Source: Myxococcales bacterium (GTDB lineage Bacteria; Myxococcota_A; Polyangia; Polyangiales; Ga0077539). From it: 64,000 bases of DNA. Position 1 is the stretch's first letter; each line of letters begins with the position of its first letter. This document shows positions 24,730 through 33,547 of the stretch, one piece after another. The stretch lies in assembly GCA_016792845.1 (NCBI GenBank), contig JAEUKH010000008.1, forward strand, positions 51,774-115,773, given 5' to 3'. A program made the position numbers and the translations under genes. Below the pieces are notes generated by a model. The model was not told where the DNA came from and searched no databases. It worked only from the letters and a program-made list of their open reading frames with translations.

Positions 24730-27042
24730 TCAACGCACCCAGAGGTCTGAGAGCGCGGCCCCGGTGGGCGCGTCGCCGCTGCCGAAGGCGCAGGGGTGCG
24801 CGTTGTTGAAGTTGAAGGTGTCGTTCTGATGCCAGAGGATCCAGCCGTTGGCTGAGCCGCAGCTGTGGGCCCCGACGCCGGTCGGGTCGCAGTTGAAGCG
24901 GGCATTGGGCACGGCCACCATCTGGTTGGCCACCACGGCGGTGTAGCTCGTCGAGCAGCGCTGGGCGGTCGCGCGGCTGCGCCAGTAGTGACGCCCCGCG
25001 CCCGGCGTCGCGGCCCCAAACTCGGGGGCGGTGTCTTCAATGAACAGCCTCCCGCGCGAGGTCGAACCCAAGCGGTACAGGTTGGCGCTGGTGCGCAAGA
25101 CCGCGGTGCGGCGGGCTTCGCTCAAGAGCGCGTTGCCCGTCGCCGGGGCGGTGATCTCGTTGGCGTCGCTGTTGAACCAGGTGCCGCCGCCGATCAGCGT
25201 CCACCCGCCGCCGTCGAGGGTCATGTCGCAGTAGACGCGAAAGGGTTCGAGGCCGCCGGGGCCATCGGGGTCGATGGTCTGAAGGCCGCTGGTCACCGTC
25301 GAGTCGCTCTGCCGCAGCGCCTGACACGAGCGCGGAAAGGGTGCCCTGCACGCCCCCGAGAGGCACACCTGGCCCGTCGCGCAAGCCCGCCCGCAGGCCC
25401 CGCAATGGCTCGCGCTGTCTCGAATGGCGGCCTCGCACCCGTTGTTGGCGTTGTTGTCACAGTCGAGATGCGAGGGGTCGCACCGCGAATCGCGGATCCA
25501 GTAGGTGGCGCGGCGGCCCCAGGAGTGGGCCACGCCGTCGCTGTTTGAGAAGGCCGAGGTGTAGGTGCCGGCCAGGCCGTTGGTGTTGTAGATGCCGCCC
25601 GCGGGCGCGTGGCAGAGCTGATTCTCGCCGTTGGCGTCGAGGCACGGGTCGTTGTTGGCGGCGCGCCGGTAGGTGAAGAGGGCGACGTTGAAGCCGTCGA
25701 CGTCGATGCCCTGCACGGGGAGGTAGCGCGCGTTGTTCTGGCCGATGTTGCTCGACCGGGTGAGGTATTCGAGCAGCGTCGCGGTGTTGGTGCCGAGCCA
25801 GTTCGCGCCCGCTGCGCTGAGGGTGATGTTGGTGCCCTCTTGGGGGCGGTAGAAGGTCGACTGGGTGTGGCTGCCGTTGTTGGCAGAGTCGACCAGGATG
25901 CGAACCTGCCAGCGGTTCTGGTAGGCGACAAAGCGGTTGAGGTCGAGGGTCGAGAACTCATCGCTCGCCGGGGCGTTCGCTTGCACCAGGTTGCTCAGGT
26001 TGCGGTCGCTGCGAAAGGCGCCGCGCTGCGACCCGGGTACGGCCTCGCCGAGGCGGCCCACGAGGGTCCACCCGCCGCCGTCGGTGCCCATGTCGCAATA
26101 GACCGCGAAGGGGCTCTGACCGCCCTCGCCGTCGGGGTCAATGGTGAGCATCCCGCTTGAGAGGTTCGGGTTGGCCACCTGCGCCGCCCGACACGACACC
26201 GGAACGTTGCTCACGCACACCCCGGCCATGCACCCCTGGTTGCTCGCGCAGGCGCGGTTGCAAGCTCCACAATGTGCCGTCGACGATTGCAGATCGACGC
26301 AGCTCTCGCCGCACACCGTGCGCGGCGCCCCGCAGGTGAGCTGGCACGTACCGTTCATGCAAATGGCGCTGGGCGCGCAGCGGTTGTCGCAGGCGCCGCA
26401 GTGGTTGATGTTGCTGCTGGTGTTGACACAGGTCGTGCCGCACAGGCGCTCTGAGCTGGTGCAGCTGGTCATGCAGACGCCGCCCATGCAGATCTGCCCG
26501 TTGCCGCATTGATTGCCGCAGGCCCCGCAGTGCGCAGCGCTGGTGGTGACGTCGGTGCATTGCCCAGAGCAGAGCGACATCGACCCGGTACACATCGGCA
26601 CATTGCCGGTGTCGGTGCTGTTGCCGGTGTCGGTGCTGTTGCCCGTGTCGGTGCCGTTGCCCGTGTCGGTGCTGTTGCCCGTGTCGGTGCTGTTGCCCGT
26701 GTCGGTGCCGTTGCCCGTATCGTTGCTGTTGCCCGCGTCGGTGCCGTTGCCCGTGTCGGTGCTACCCCCGGAATCCGCGCTGCTGGCTGTGTCGGTCGGC
26801 GTTGCGTCGAGTGGGCTCGGCCCGCTGTCTGTGCCCGCGTCGATCGACGCGCCCGTGTCGGCGCCGTTGCCCGTGTCGGTGCTCACGAGATCGGCCGAGG
26901 GGCCGGTGTCAGTCGAGGCCCCGGTGTCGTCGGTGGGAGGCGTCGCGTTGCTGCTCCCGCCGCAGGCTGCGACCCACGAGGCGAGGGCGAGACATGAAAA
27001 AATGCGCCGCGCGTGTCGTGACTTGGCTCTCGATTGCATCAC
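24730..27042 (-). CDS. lipoprotein with Cys-rich repeats and two fibrinogen-like domains
   Basis: 770 residues. Signal peptide with lipobox WVAAC (Cys27), a TDTGN/STDTGN repeat linker (residues 97-147), and three to four Stig1-like Cys-rich units (150-276, for example HCGACGNQCGNGQIC). Two fibrinogen-related domains follow: residues 282-517 with DPDGEGGQSPFAVYCDMGTD and DGGGWTLVG, and 571-770 with DPDGPGGLEPFRVYCDM and DGGGWTLIG. A further Cys-rich unit (521-565) separates them. Fibrinogen-like domains usually bind acetylated or charged glycans, so glycan recognition at the cell surface is plausible. The tandem linker may vary in length between strains. Confidence 0.85.
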   Translation of the reverse strand: MMQSRAKSRHARRIFSCLALASWVAACGGSSNATPPTDDTGASTDTGPSADLVSTDTGNGADTGASIDAGTDSGPSPLDATPTDTASSADSGGSTDTGNGTDAGNSNDTGNGTDTGNSTDTGNSTDTGNGTDTGNSTDTGNSTDTGNVPMCTGSMSLCSGQCTDVTTSAAHCGACGNQCGNGQICMGGVCMTSCTSSERLCGTTCVNTSSNINHCGACDNRCAPSAICMNGTCQLTCGAPRTVCGESCVDLQSSTAHCGACNRACASNQGCMAGVCVSNVPVSCRAAQVANPNLSSGMLTIDPDGEGGQSPFAVYCDMGTDGGGWTLVGRLGEAVPGSQRGAFRSDRNLSNLVQANAPASDEFSTLDLNRFVAYQNRWQVRILVDSANNGSHTQSTFYRPQEGTNITLSAAGANWLGTNTATLLEYLTRSSNIGQNNARYLPVQGIDVDGFNVALFTYRRAANNDPCLDANGENQLCHAPAGGIYNTNGLAGTYTSAFSNSDGVAHSWGRRATYWIRDSRCDPSHLDCDNNANNGCEAAIRDSASHCGACGRACATGQVCLSGACRAPFPRSCQALRQSDSTVTSGLQTIDPDGPGGLEPFRVYCDMTLDGGGWTLIGGGTWFNSDANEITAPATGNALLSEARRTAVLRTSANLYRLGSTSRGRLFIEDTAPEFGAATPGAGRHYWRSRATAQRCSTSYTAVVANQMVAVPNARFNCDPTGVGAHSCGSANGWILWHQNDTFNFNNAHPCAFGSGDAPTGAALSDLWVR
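26602..26756. repeat. tandem DNA repeat encoding the TDTGN linker
   Basis: About 155 bp of near-identical 18-bp units (plus-strand GTTGCCCGTGTCGGTGCC and close variants), each coding for STDTGN or GTDTGN on the minus strand. In-frame expansion or contraction by slippage is easy. The repeats have no spacers, so this is not a CRISPR array. Confidence 0.85.
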
Positions 27043-27205
27043 CGCTCCCAGTGGTCAAGGTAGAGGGTTTGATGCAGACCCGTCTGCGACCCTCATCGGG
27101 GCAGAAGTGTAGGCCATGGGTGCCGCGTTTCGTTCAGAAATACGCCGCTCGCGCGGGCTGCGATGGGTCTTGCGAGGCGGTAAAGACGGGTGCGACACTC
27201 GCGCC

Positions 27206-28036
27206 ATGACGCGATGGGGCATTCTGGCCATGAGCCTGGCGATGGGCTGTGCGCCCGCGCTTTCGACCTTTACGCCTGCGGCGGTGACCCCCGGGCCTGT
27301 GCGCTTCCGTGGTGCGCTCGCGATGGGCGCGTCGGTGCCGGTGGGGCAGGTGAGCGACCTCATCGACACCGCAGAGACGCTCTCGACGCGGCTGAACGCG
27401 AACGAGATGCTGAGCGACGCCGACCGTCAGCGGCTCTACAACAGCATCGCGGGCCTGGTGGTGTCGCCGCCCGGGGCATCACCCGAGATGCATGTGCGCA
27501 TGGGCCTCGGGCACCGCGCCGACATCGGGTTTCGCACCACGTTTTCAGACTATCGGCTCGACGGGCGGTATCAGCTCCTTGAGTCGGCGCACGCGCCGTT
27601 CGACCTCTCGGTGGGGCTCGGGCTCTCGATGACGCGGGTGGCCTTCCCGCTCGGCGACGCGCTCGAACCCGCGGTGAGCGCCGACGGGTTTAGCGCCTAC
27701 GCCGTCGAGGTGCCCGTGCTCGCCGGGTGGAGCGGCCGCTTCGGCGCGTTCTGGTTCGGCCCGAAGCTCCTCTTGCGCTCGTTCTCGTCGGCGATTCAGG
27801 TTCGCACCACGGGTGACACCTACGAGGCGATGAGCCTCGACGGGCGCTCGGTGTACGGCGGCGGCCAGATCGGCGGAATGCTAGGGTTTCGATGGGTCTT
27901 TCTCGCCTTCGAGCTCTCGGTCATGGGCATGAGCTCGACCGGGAGCGTCCAGGTGGGCAACGGCGCCTACCGCGCGGGTCTCGATTTCGGCGGCCTGGTG
28001 ATCGCCCCGACGGTGGGCCTGGTGCTTCAAATCTGA
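27206..28036 (+). CDS. hypothetical outer-membrane beta-barrel-like protein
   Basis: 276 residues. The signal peptide MTRWGILAMSLAMGC ends in a possible lipobox. The rest alternates short amphipathic strands and glycines (VRMGLGHRADIGFRTTFSD, FDLSVGLGLSMTRVAF, VVIAPTVGL-like C terminus), typical of small outer-membrane barrels. No specific family recognised. ATG 27206 is preferred over the ORF's upstream ATG at 27116, as the signal peptide begins here. Divergent from the fibrinogen-like lipoprotein with a 163-bp promoter gap, and convergent with the next gene, 7 bases between stops. Confidence 0.68.
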   Translation: MTRWGILAMSLAMGCAPALSTFTPAAVTPGPVRFRGALAMGASVPVGQVSDLIDTAETLSTRLNANEMLSDADRQRLYNSIAGLVVSPPGASPEMHVRMGLGHRADIGFRTTFSDYRLDGRYQLLESAHAPFDLSVGLGLSMTRVAFPLGDALEPAVSADGFSAYAVEVPVLAGWSGRFGAFWFGPKLLLRSFSSAIQVRTTGDTYEAMSLDGRSVYGGGQIGGMLGFRWVFLAFELSVMGMSSTGSVQVGNGAYRAGLDFGGLVIAPTVGLVLQI

Positions 28037-28043
28037 GCGGCCT

Positions 28044-29171
28044 TCAGGCCACCAGCGGGGCTGCGAGCACCCACCGGAGCGCCCGCGGCACCCGCGCTTC
28101 GGCGTCGGGCGCGAGGGCGGGGCGCGGGGTCGAGAGGGTGTTCCACCAGAGGATGTTTTGTTGTTGGTATCGGGGGTCTCGCAGGAGCGCCGAGAGCCCC
28201 GCGAGGGCCTTGCCAGAGTAGGTGACCTCGCCGGGCGCGCCGGTGATTTGCTGCACCCGCGCGATGCCCGCGACCGCCTCGGGGCTCGGGTGCCCGTACC
28301 CTCGCCCGAGGGCTACGCCGTCGAGGCGCCACCGGGCGGCGTGGGCCAGCGACGGGTGAAAGCGCTTGTCGCGGGCTGCGATCCAGCGGGCGGTCTCGCG
28401 CACCACGCGCCCCACCGTGAGGCGGTTGCAGACCCACGGCGACGCGATGGTGACCCCCACCACCTCGGTGGGCCAGCCGAGGAAGGCGAACCCCAGGCTC
28501 AGCGCCGCGAGGGTGCCCGAGCTGCCCGTGGGCAAGAGCACCACATCAGGCCGCGCGCAGTGACCGGCCCTCACCTGGGCTTCGAGCTCGAAGACCGCGT
28601 CGAGGTACCCGAGGTTGGCCCGAGGCGTGGCCGCGCCGGGCAGAATGAGCGCGCCTTGGGGGCCCACGCGACGCAGCGCCCGGGCCGTCTCTAGGGCCGT
28701 GTTCAGGTACGAGCCGCCGTACACGAGCTCGGCCCCGAGGCTCACGTCGGCGAGCACGGCCTCTCGCGCGAAGCGGGTCACGGGTTGATCGAAGAGCACC
28801 GCGGTGAGCCCCAACCCGAGGGCCTCGGCGAAGCTCGCGGTGGCCGTCACCTGGGTCGACGCGAGGCCCCCGGCGGTGACGATGTGCCGCTTTGACCGCG
28901 CAAGAATGTCGGCCAAGACGAACTCATAACGGCGCACCTTGTTGCCGCCATACCGCGGTGAGATCAGGTCGTCGCGCTTGATCGCGACCTGCCCGGGGCC
29001 CAAGAACGCGAAGCGACCCGAGAGCGGCTCGACCGGCGTCGGCAGGTGCGCCAGCGGGCGCCAGGGCACCTCGGCGGCGAGCCCCGGCAGGGCGTCAAAG
29101 AGCCGAGGCTGAGCGCGCGGGTGCCGCGGTGAGAAGCCGTCGTCGGCGGTGGCGAATGAGGGCCCTTGCAT
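28044..29171 (-). CDS. PLP-dependent ACC deaminase/D-cysteine desulfhydrase-like enzyme
   Basis: 375 residues of fold-type II PLP enzyme. The cofactor lysine lies in SPRYGGNKVRRYEF following VAIKRDDLI. VTAGGLASTQVTATASFA and PTGSSGTLAALSLGF (phosphate-binding Ser/Gly loop) are characteristic. Relatives cleave 1-aminocyclopropane-1-carboxylate or desulfhydrate D-cysteine; the DNA cannot tell which. C-terminal GEVTYSGKALAGL is also conserved. Divergent from the Rieske oxygenase; the two starts are about 40 bases apart, so both promoters share that short gap. Confidence 0.82.
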   Translation of the reverse strand: MQGPSFATADDGFSPRHPRAQPRLFDALPGLAAEVPWRPLAHLPTPVEPLSGRFAFLGPGQVAIKRDDLISPRYGGNKVRRYEFVLADILARSKRHIVTAGGLASTQVTATASFAEALGLGLTAVLFDQPVTRFAREAVLADVSLGAELVYGGSYLNTALETARALRRVGPQGALILPGAATPRANLGYLDAVFELEAQVRAGHCARPDVVLLPTGSSGTLAALSLGFAFLGWPTEVVGVTIASPWVCNRLTVGRVVRETARWIAARDKRFHPSLAHAARWRLDGVALGRGYGHPSPEAVAGIARVQQITGAPGEVTYSGKALAGLSALLRDPRYQQQNILWWNTLSTPRPALAPDAEARVPRALRWVLAAPLVA

Positions 29172-29210
29172 CGTTCTCTTGAGAGAAGCGCCGAGGGGCC
29201 TACGGCGTCA

Positions 29211-30386
29211 ATGGCACACGCGCCCGCCGATGCGGTACAACCCCCGGCGTCACGCATGAGCCGCGCCGAACACGAGCCAGACTTTGACCCCGAGGGCGCC
29301 CCCCGCGAGGCCAACACCGCCACCGTGCCGCTCGCGGCCCTCACGCGCCAGCGGGCTCGCGTCGCGCGGCCCCTCAAGCATTGGTACGTGGCCGCCACCT
29401 CCGAGGCCCTGCGCGCGGGGCCCTACGCCAGCACGGTGCTCGGCGTGCCCATGGTGCTCTTTCGCGACGCGCACGGTCAGGCCGCGGCGCTCCTCGATCG
29501 CTGCCCGCATCGCAACGTGCCCCTCTCAGACGGGCAGGTGCTCAAGGGCGAGCTGCAATGCCCGTATCACGGGTGGCGCTTCGACGGCGCGGGGCGATGC
29601 ACCAACATCCCGTGCCGGGTTGAGGGCCCGGGTGAGGCGAAGGCCCGCGAGGCGACGGCCTTTCCGGTGCGTGAGCAAGATGGGCTGGTGTGGGTGGTGC
29701 CGAGCCCCGGGGTGACGCCCATGCTTGAGCCGTATCGCTTCAGGCTCCTCAATGAGCCAGGCTACGCCACGGTGTCACAAGTGGTCGAGGCCGAGGCGAG
29801 CCTCTACGCCGCCACCGAGAACGCGCTCGACGTGCCCCACACGGCGTACCTGCACCGCGGCTTGTTTCGCGGTGAAGGCCGCGGCATCGCGATCACGGCG
29901 AAGGTGCGCCGTGAGGGCTACTCGGTGGCCTGCGAGTACATCGGCGAGCCGCGCCCGCCCGGGGTGGTGGGCCAGCTGCTCTCGCCGTCGGGGGGCACGG
30001 TGACGCACTTCGATCGCTTCCACGCGCCGTGCGTCTCTGAGGTCGAGTACCGCATCGGCGACGAGAACCACCTCGTGGTGGCGACGGCGATGACCCCCGT
30101 CGACGATTGGCACACCCGGCTCTACGCCAAGGTCAGCTTCCGCTTGCGGGTGCCGCACGCCCTCGTCAGCGCCCTGCTCAAGCCGCTCGCGCTGATGATC
30201 TTTAAACAAGACGCGAGGGTGCTCAAGAGACAAACCGACGCCGTGGCGCGCTTCGGCGGCGAGCAGTTCGCCTCGACCGAGCTCGACGTGATGGGCAAAC
30301 ACATCTGGCGTCTCTTGCGCGCCGCCGAGCGCGAAGAGCCGCTGCACGATCACGTCGTCGAAGAGACCGTGACGCTCATGGTCTGA
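29211..30386 (+). CDS. Rieske non-heme iron oxygenase, alpha subunit type
   Basis: About 391 residues. A Rieske [2Fe-2S] domain near residue 95 has ligands in CPHRNVPLS and CPYHGWRFDG, and the mononuclear iron site follows in ENALDVPHTAYLH (Asp/His/His triad). This layout covers ring-hydroxylating dioxygenases, demethylases and sterol-type Rieske oxygenases such as KshA/Neverland. The hydrophobic C-terminal helix ALVSALLKPLALMIFK could contact the membrane. No ferredoxin or reductase gene adjoins. Start is uncertain: ATG 29211 (MAHAPADAV) or 29256 (MSRAEHEPD). Confidence 0.88.
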   Translation: MAHAPADAVQPPASRMSRAEHEPDFDPEGAPREANTATVPLAALTRQRARVARPLKHWYVAATSEALRAGPYASTVLGVPMVLFRDAHGQAAALLDRCPHRNVPLSDGQVLKGELQCPYHGWRFDGAGRCTNIPCRVEGPGEAKAREATAFPVREQDGLVWVVPSPGVTPMLEPYRFRLLNEPGYATVSQVVEAEASLYAATENALDVPHTAYLHRGLFRGEGRGIAITAKVRREGYSVACEYIGEPRPPGVVGQLLSPSGGTVTHFDRFHAPCVSEVEYRIGDENHLVVATAMTPVDDWHTRLYAKVSFRLRVPHALVSALLKPLALMIFKQDARVLKRQTDAVARFGGEQFASTELDVMGKHIWRLLRAAEREEPLHDHVVEETVTLMV

Positions 30387-30401
30387 ATCGAGAGGTCTGA
30401 A

Positions 30402-31085
30402 ATGCGCTTGTACTTTCTTTCGCTCGTCGCCCTCGTCGGCTGCTCCGACGGTGCGCCGCTCTTCTCTGACGCGGCCACCGATGTGCCCGGCATGTTGGCC
30501 TTCGATGTGCCCCAAGACGCGGGCGCGATGCGCGACCGGCCGCCGACCCCCGAGGTGATCGACCTCACCGACATCGCGCTGAGCGCCGACACCCCTGTCG
30601 CCCGCGACGCGGCCTGTTTGAGCGCCGTCAGCGCAGAGGTCACCTACGGGCACGACGGCGGCCTCGTGGCCTTCCGCTACACCTACTCGCTGCGCCCCGC
30701 GGCCACCTTCGTGGCGCTCAAGACCTTCACCGACGCCTCGCCGGTGCGCTGCGAGACCGCAGTGCCTTCGTGCAATACGCCCAACGAGGTCGACATCGAC
30801 GAGGTGGCCTCGGCCCTCGCGAGCCCCGACGTCGAGGCCGCCTTCGAGGCCGCCCGGGCCAACAACAACATGGTCTTGTACGGCGTCGACCCGCGCCCGG
30901 TCGACGGGCAGGTGTTCTACGTCCAGCGCGGGGGCGCGCGGGTGATGGTGGGCGACCCGTGCCGCACCGGCGGCGGGGCGGGCTGTACGACGGCGCCGGT
31001 GGGCGTGCAGCGCCTCGTCGATGTGCTCACGGCCCTCGCCGAGCAAGAGCGACTCCGCCCGGCCTGCATGGCGCTGCGTAACTAG
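30402..31085 (+). CDS. hypothetical lipoprotein
   Basis: 227 residues. The signal peptide MRLYFLSLVALVGCS has a lipobox with Cys14; an Asp/Pro-rich linker runs to about residue 70. The folded part starts CLSAVSAEVTYGHDGG and has paired cysteines (VRCETAVPSCN, DPCRTGGGAGCTT). No family known to me. It follows the Rieske oxygenase by 15 bases and may be cotranscribed. Confidence 0.7.
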   Translation: MRLYFLSLVALVGCSDGAPLFSDAATDVPGMLAFDVPQDAGAMRDRPPTPEVIDLTDIALSADTPVARDAACLSAVSAEVTYGHDGGLVAFRYTYSLRPAATFVALKTFTDASPVRCETAVPSCNTPNEVDIDEVASALASPDVEAAFEAARANNNMVLYGVDPRPVDGQVFYVQRGGARVMVGDPCRTGGGAGCTTAPVGVQRLVDVLTALAEQERLRPACMALRN

Positions 31086-31151
31086 AGACGCAGTGCTGCG
31101 AAGGGCGCGGGCCGTTGACGCCGCGGGTCGAGGCGTAATACGGGGTCGGTC

Positions 31152-32009
31152 GTGACGTCGACGAAGCAAGAGGTTCAGGTCAGTTACGACGTGTCGAATG
31201 AGTTCTTCAGGCTCTGGCTTGATGAGCGCATGCACTACACCTCGGCGGTGTACGAGCGCGACACTGACACGCTTGAGCAGGCTCAGCTCAACAAGTGCGC
31301 GGTGCTCTACGATTACGCCGAGATGAACGCTGACAAGCGCGTGCTCGACATCGGCTGCGGTTGGGGCTCAAACCTTGAATACTTGACCCTTCAGCGCGGG
31401 GTCAAAGAGGTGCACGGCGTCACCCTGTCGAGCGCGCAGTTTGAAGAGATCAAGGCGCGCAAGCTGCCCGGCGCGACGGTGTGGTGTGAAGACTTTCTCA
31501 CCTTCGAGCCGAAAGAGAAGTACGACGCGCTCATCTCGATCGAGATGATCGATCACCTCTGCTCGCCGGCCCAGGCCAACGAGGGCCGCGCCATCGAGAT
31601 CTACCGCAATTACTTCAAGCGCTGCGCGGCCTGCGTGAAGCCCGGGAGCTACTTCGGATTTCAGGCCATTCTGCGCAACCGCGTGCCGCGCACCCGCGCC
31701 GACATCGCCGACCTGAAGTTCACCGCCGACGTGATCTTCCCCGGGGGGCTGAACCCGAGGCTCGAAGAGCTCGTCGCGGCGGTAAACCCGTACTGGGAGA
31801 TCTGCGAGCTGAAGACGCGCCGGGTGCATTACGGCAAGACCACCGGCGAGTGGTTGCGCCGGCTGCGGCTTCACGAGAAGCAGATCCGCGACACCTGGGG
31901 CGACCAGGTCTTTGTCGACTATGATCGTTACCTCTCGACCTGCGTGCGCGCCTTCGCCAACCACTGGTCGAGCGACGTGCAGATGAAGCTCCGTCACATC
32001 GACGTGTGA
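31152..32009 (+). CDS. cyclopropane-fatty-acyl-phospholipid synthase-family methyltransferase
   Basis: 285 residues. Opens QVSYDVSNEFFRLWLDERMHYTSA, the CFA/mycolic-acid methyltransferase signature, then SAM motif VLDIGCGWGSNLEYL and catalytic-region SIEMIDHL. It lacks the roughly 100-residue N-terminal domain of E. coli Cfa and is therefore nearer the mycolic-acid cyclopropane synthase/CmaS size. It would methylate an unsaturated acyl chain at the membrane. GTG 31152 start; its stop overlaps the next gene's GTG (GTGA), linking it to a membrane glycosyltransferase-like protein. Confidence 0.87.
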   Translation: MTSTKQEVQVSYDVSNEFFRLWLDERMHYTSAVYERDTDTLEQAQLNKCAVLYDYAEMNADKRVLDIGCGWGSNLEYLTLQRGVKEVHGVTLSSAQFEEIKARKLPGATVWCEDFLTFEPKEKYDALISIEMIDHLCSPAQANEGRAIEIYRNYFKRCAACVKPGSYFGFQAILRNRVPRTRADIADLKFTADVIFPGGLNPRLEELVAAVNPYWEICELKTRRVHYGKTTGEWLRRLRLHEKQIRDTWGDQVFVDYDRYLSTCVRAFANHWSSDVQMKLRHIDV

Positions 32010-33547
32010 AACCCGACAGGGCCTTTGATCGCATCCTGACGGTCATCGCCGGGGCCGCCCTCGTGGCCCTGGTGCTGTGGGCTACGCACTTTCGCCTCAC
32101 CCTCCTCACGCTCGGCAACGACCCCGACGTCGACGCGCTGGCCCACGCCCGGGTGGCGCGGCAGGTGTTGACTCGCCCGGGCAATCTGAGCGTCCATTGG
32201 GTCTGGTTGCCGCTCTGGCATTTTATTGGCGCCATCGGGGCGCGCTTTCAATACGACCTGATCTTTCAGCGCTGGCTGAGCGTGCTCTGCGGTGTCGTGG
32301 CGCCCTTTCAGCTGTGGGCCTTTCTGCGCCGCGCGCTCGACCGAGACCCGAGCCGCGCCGCGCGGTGGGTGCCGTGCTTCGCGGCCATGCTCTTGACGCT
32401 GTGGCCGGGGGCCATGGCGACCTTCTCGTCGGGCGAGCCCGAGGCGCTCTTTCTTGTGGGGTTCTTGGCGCTCTCGCACACGCTCTGGCGGGGAGACGAC
32501 GGCGCGGCGGGGCTCATCCTCGCGGCGCTCTGCCTCCTCCGCTACGAGGCGTGGACGCTGGTCGCGGCGGTCTTCGCCCGGGCCCTCTGGCGCGCCTCCC
32601 GCGGCGAAACCCGCGGCCTCCGCCCGATGCTTGCTTGGGTCTTGCCGGCGCTCGGCATCGCGGGGTGGTGCCTCGCGCACGGCCTCAGCACCGGGGTGGC
32701 GTTTCAGTTCATCAAAGAGAATCGCGTCTATGTTGCGCGGGCTTGGGTCGAGCTGAACATCGCGCGTCGCGGCAATGTGGCCTTCGAACACCCGGTGATC
32801 TGGTACGCGCTCCTGGTGCCCGCGCACGCGCTGCGCGGCCGCATCGTGTTTACGCTGATGGGCCTCGGCTCCTTGAAGCGGCTCCCGCGGGGGTGGGCGC
32901 TCTTCAACGGGTGGCTCTTGCTGGTCATCACGGTGATCTGGCTCCGTCGCACCAACCTCGGGTTGATGCGGCACTTTACAGTGCTCATCCCGTTTTATGC
33001 GACCTTGACCGCGCTGGGGGTCGCGCGGGTCATCGACGCGCTGCTCGATCGGGTCGCAGAGCTCAAGACGGTGACGCAGACCTTGCAGCGGCACACCCGC
33101 AGCTTCGCCATGGCCCTCAGCGCGATGGTGATCTTACACGGCCTCGGTCACTTTATTCAGACACGCTGGTACCGCGAATACCAACCCCGAAGCGCCACCG
33201 CCCAATGGGAAGAGGCCGCCCTCGGCCGACTCCTCCGTCAGAACCTCCAGGGCACCCCCTGCGGCCGGGCCTTCAGCACCGTGCGCGACGCCGAGGTGTT
33301 CGCCCGCTTGCCGCCCGCGCGGTACCTCCGCTGGCACCCCCAAGACATTCGCGACTATCACACCCTGGTCGAGAGCGTGCAGTGCGGCGTGGTGCTCATT
33401 CTGGCGCGCGCCGAGGTGCCCCTCGAAGTGCGCGAGGGCATCGAGGTGCTCTACCGCTCGCGGCGCTATCAGCTCTTGCGACGCCGCCGCCCGGCGATGT
33501 ACCCGCCCTCGGTGTGGCGCTCGCGACGGCCGCCCTCAGGGCGCTGA
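32006..33547 (+). CDS. GT-C/GT39-like integral membrane protein
   Basis: 513 residues with around ten transmembrane helices (for example ILTVIAGAALVALVLWA, AWTLVAAVFARALW, GWLLLVITVIWL). A luminal loop with acidic residues follows TM1: LTLLTLGNDPDVDALAHARVA, the position of the catalytic Asp in GT-C glycosyltransferases using polyprenyl-phosphate sugars. The C-terminal 120 residues are a soluble domain. Probably transfers sugar on the periplasmic side. Coupled to the CFA-like gene, so its acceptor could be a lipid. Its last 12 bases overlap the convergent monooxygenase gene. Confidence 0.7.
   Translation: MKPDRAFDRILTVIAGAALVALVLWATHFRLTLLTLGNDPDVDALAHARVARQVLTRPGNLSVHWVWLPLWHFIGAIGARFQYDLIFQRWLSVLCGVVAPFQLWAFLRRALDRDPSRAARWVPCFAAMLLTLWPGAMATFSSGEPEALFLVGFLALSHTLWRGDDGAAGLILAALCLLRYEAWTLVAAVFARALWRASRGETRGLRPMLAWVLPALGIAGWCLAHGLSTGVAFQFIKENRVYVARAWVELNIARRGNVAFEHPVIWYALLVPAHALRGRIVFTLMGLGSLKRLPRGWALFNGWLLLVITVIWLRRTNLGLMRHFTVLIPFYATLTALGVARVIDALLDRVAELKTVTQTLQRHTRSFAMALSAMVILHGLGHFIQTRWYREYQPRSATAQWEEAALGRLLRQNLQGTPCGRAFSTVRDAEVFARLPPARYLRWHPQDIRDYHTLVESVQCGVVLILARAEVPLEVREGIEVLYRSRRYQLLRRRRPAMYPPSVWRSRRPPSGR

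Noticed and set aside
26602..26756. CRISPR array
   Set aside because: Repeats are contiguous 18-bp units coding a protein linker, with no spacers and no cas genes.
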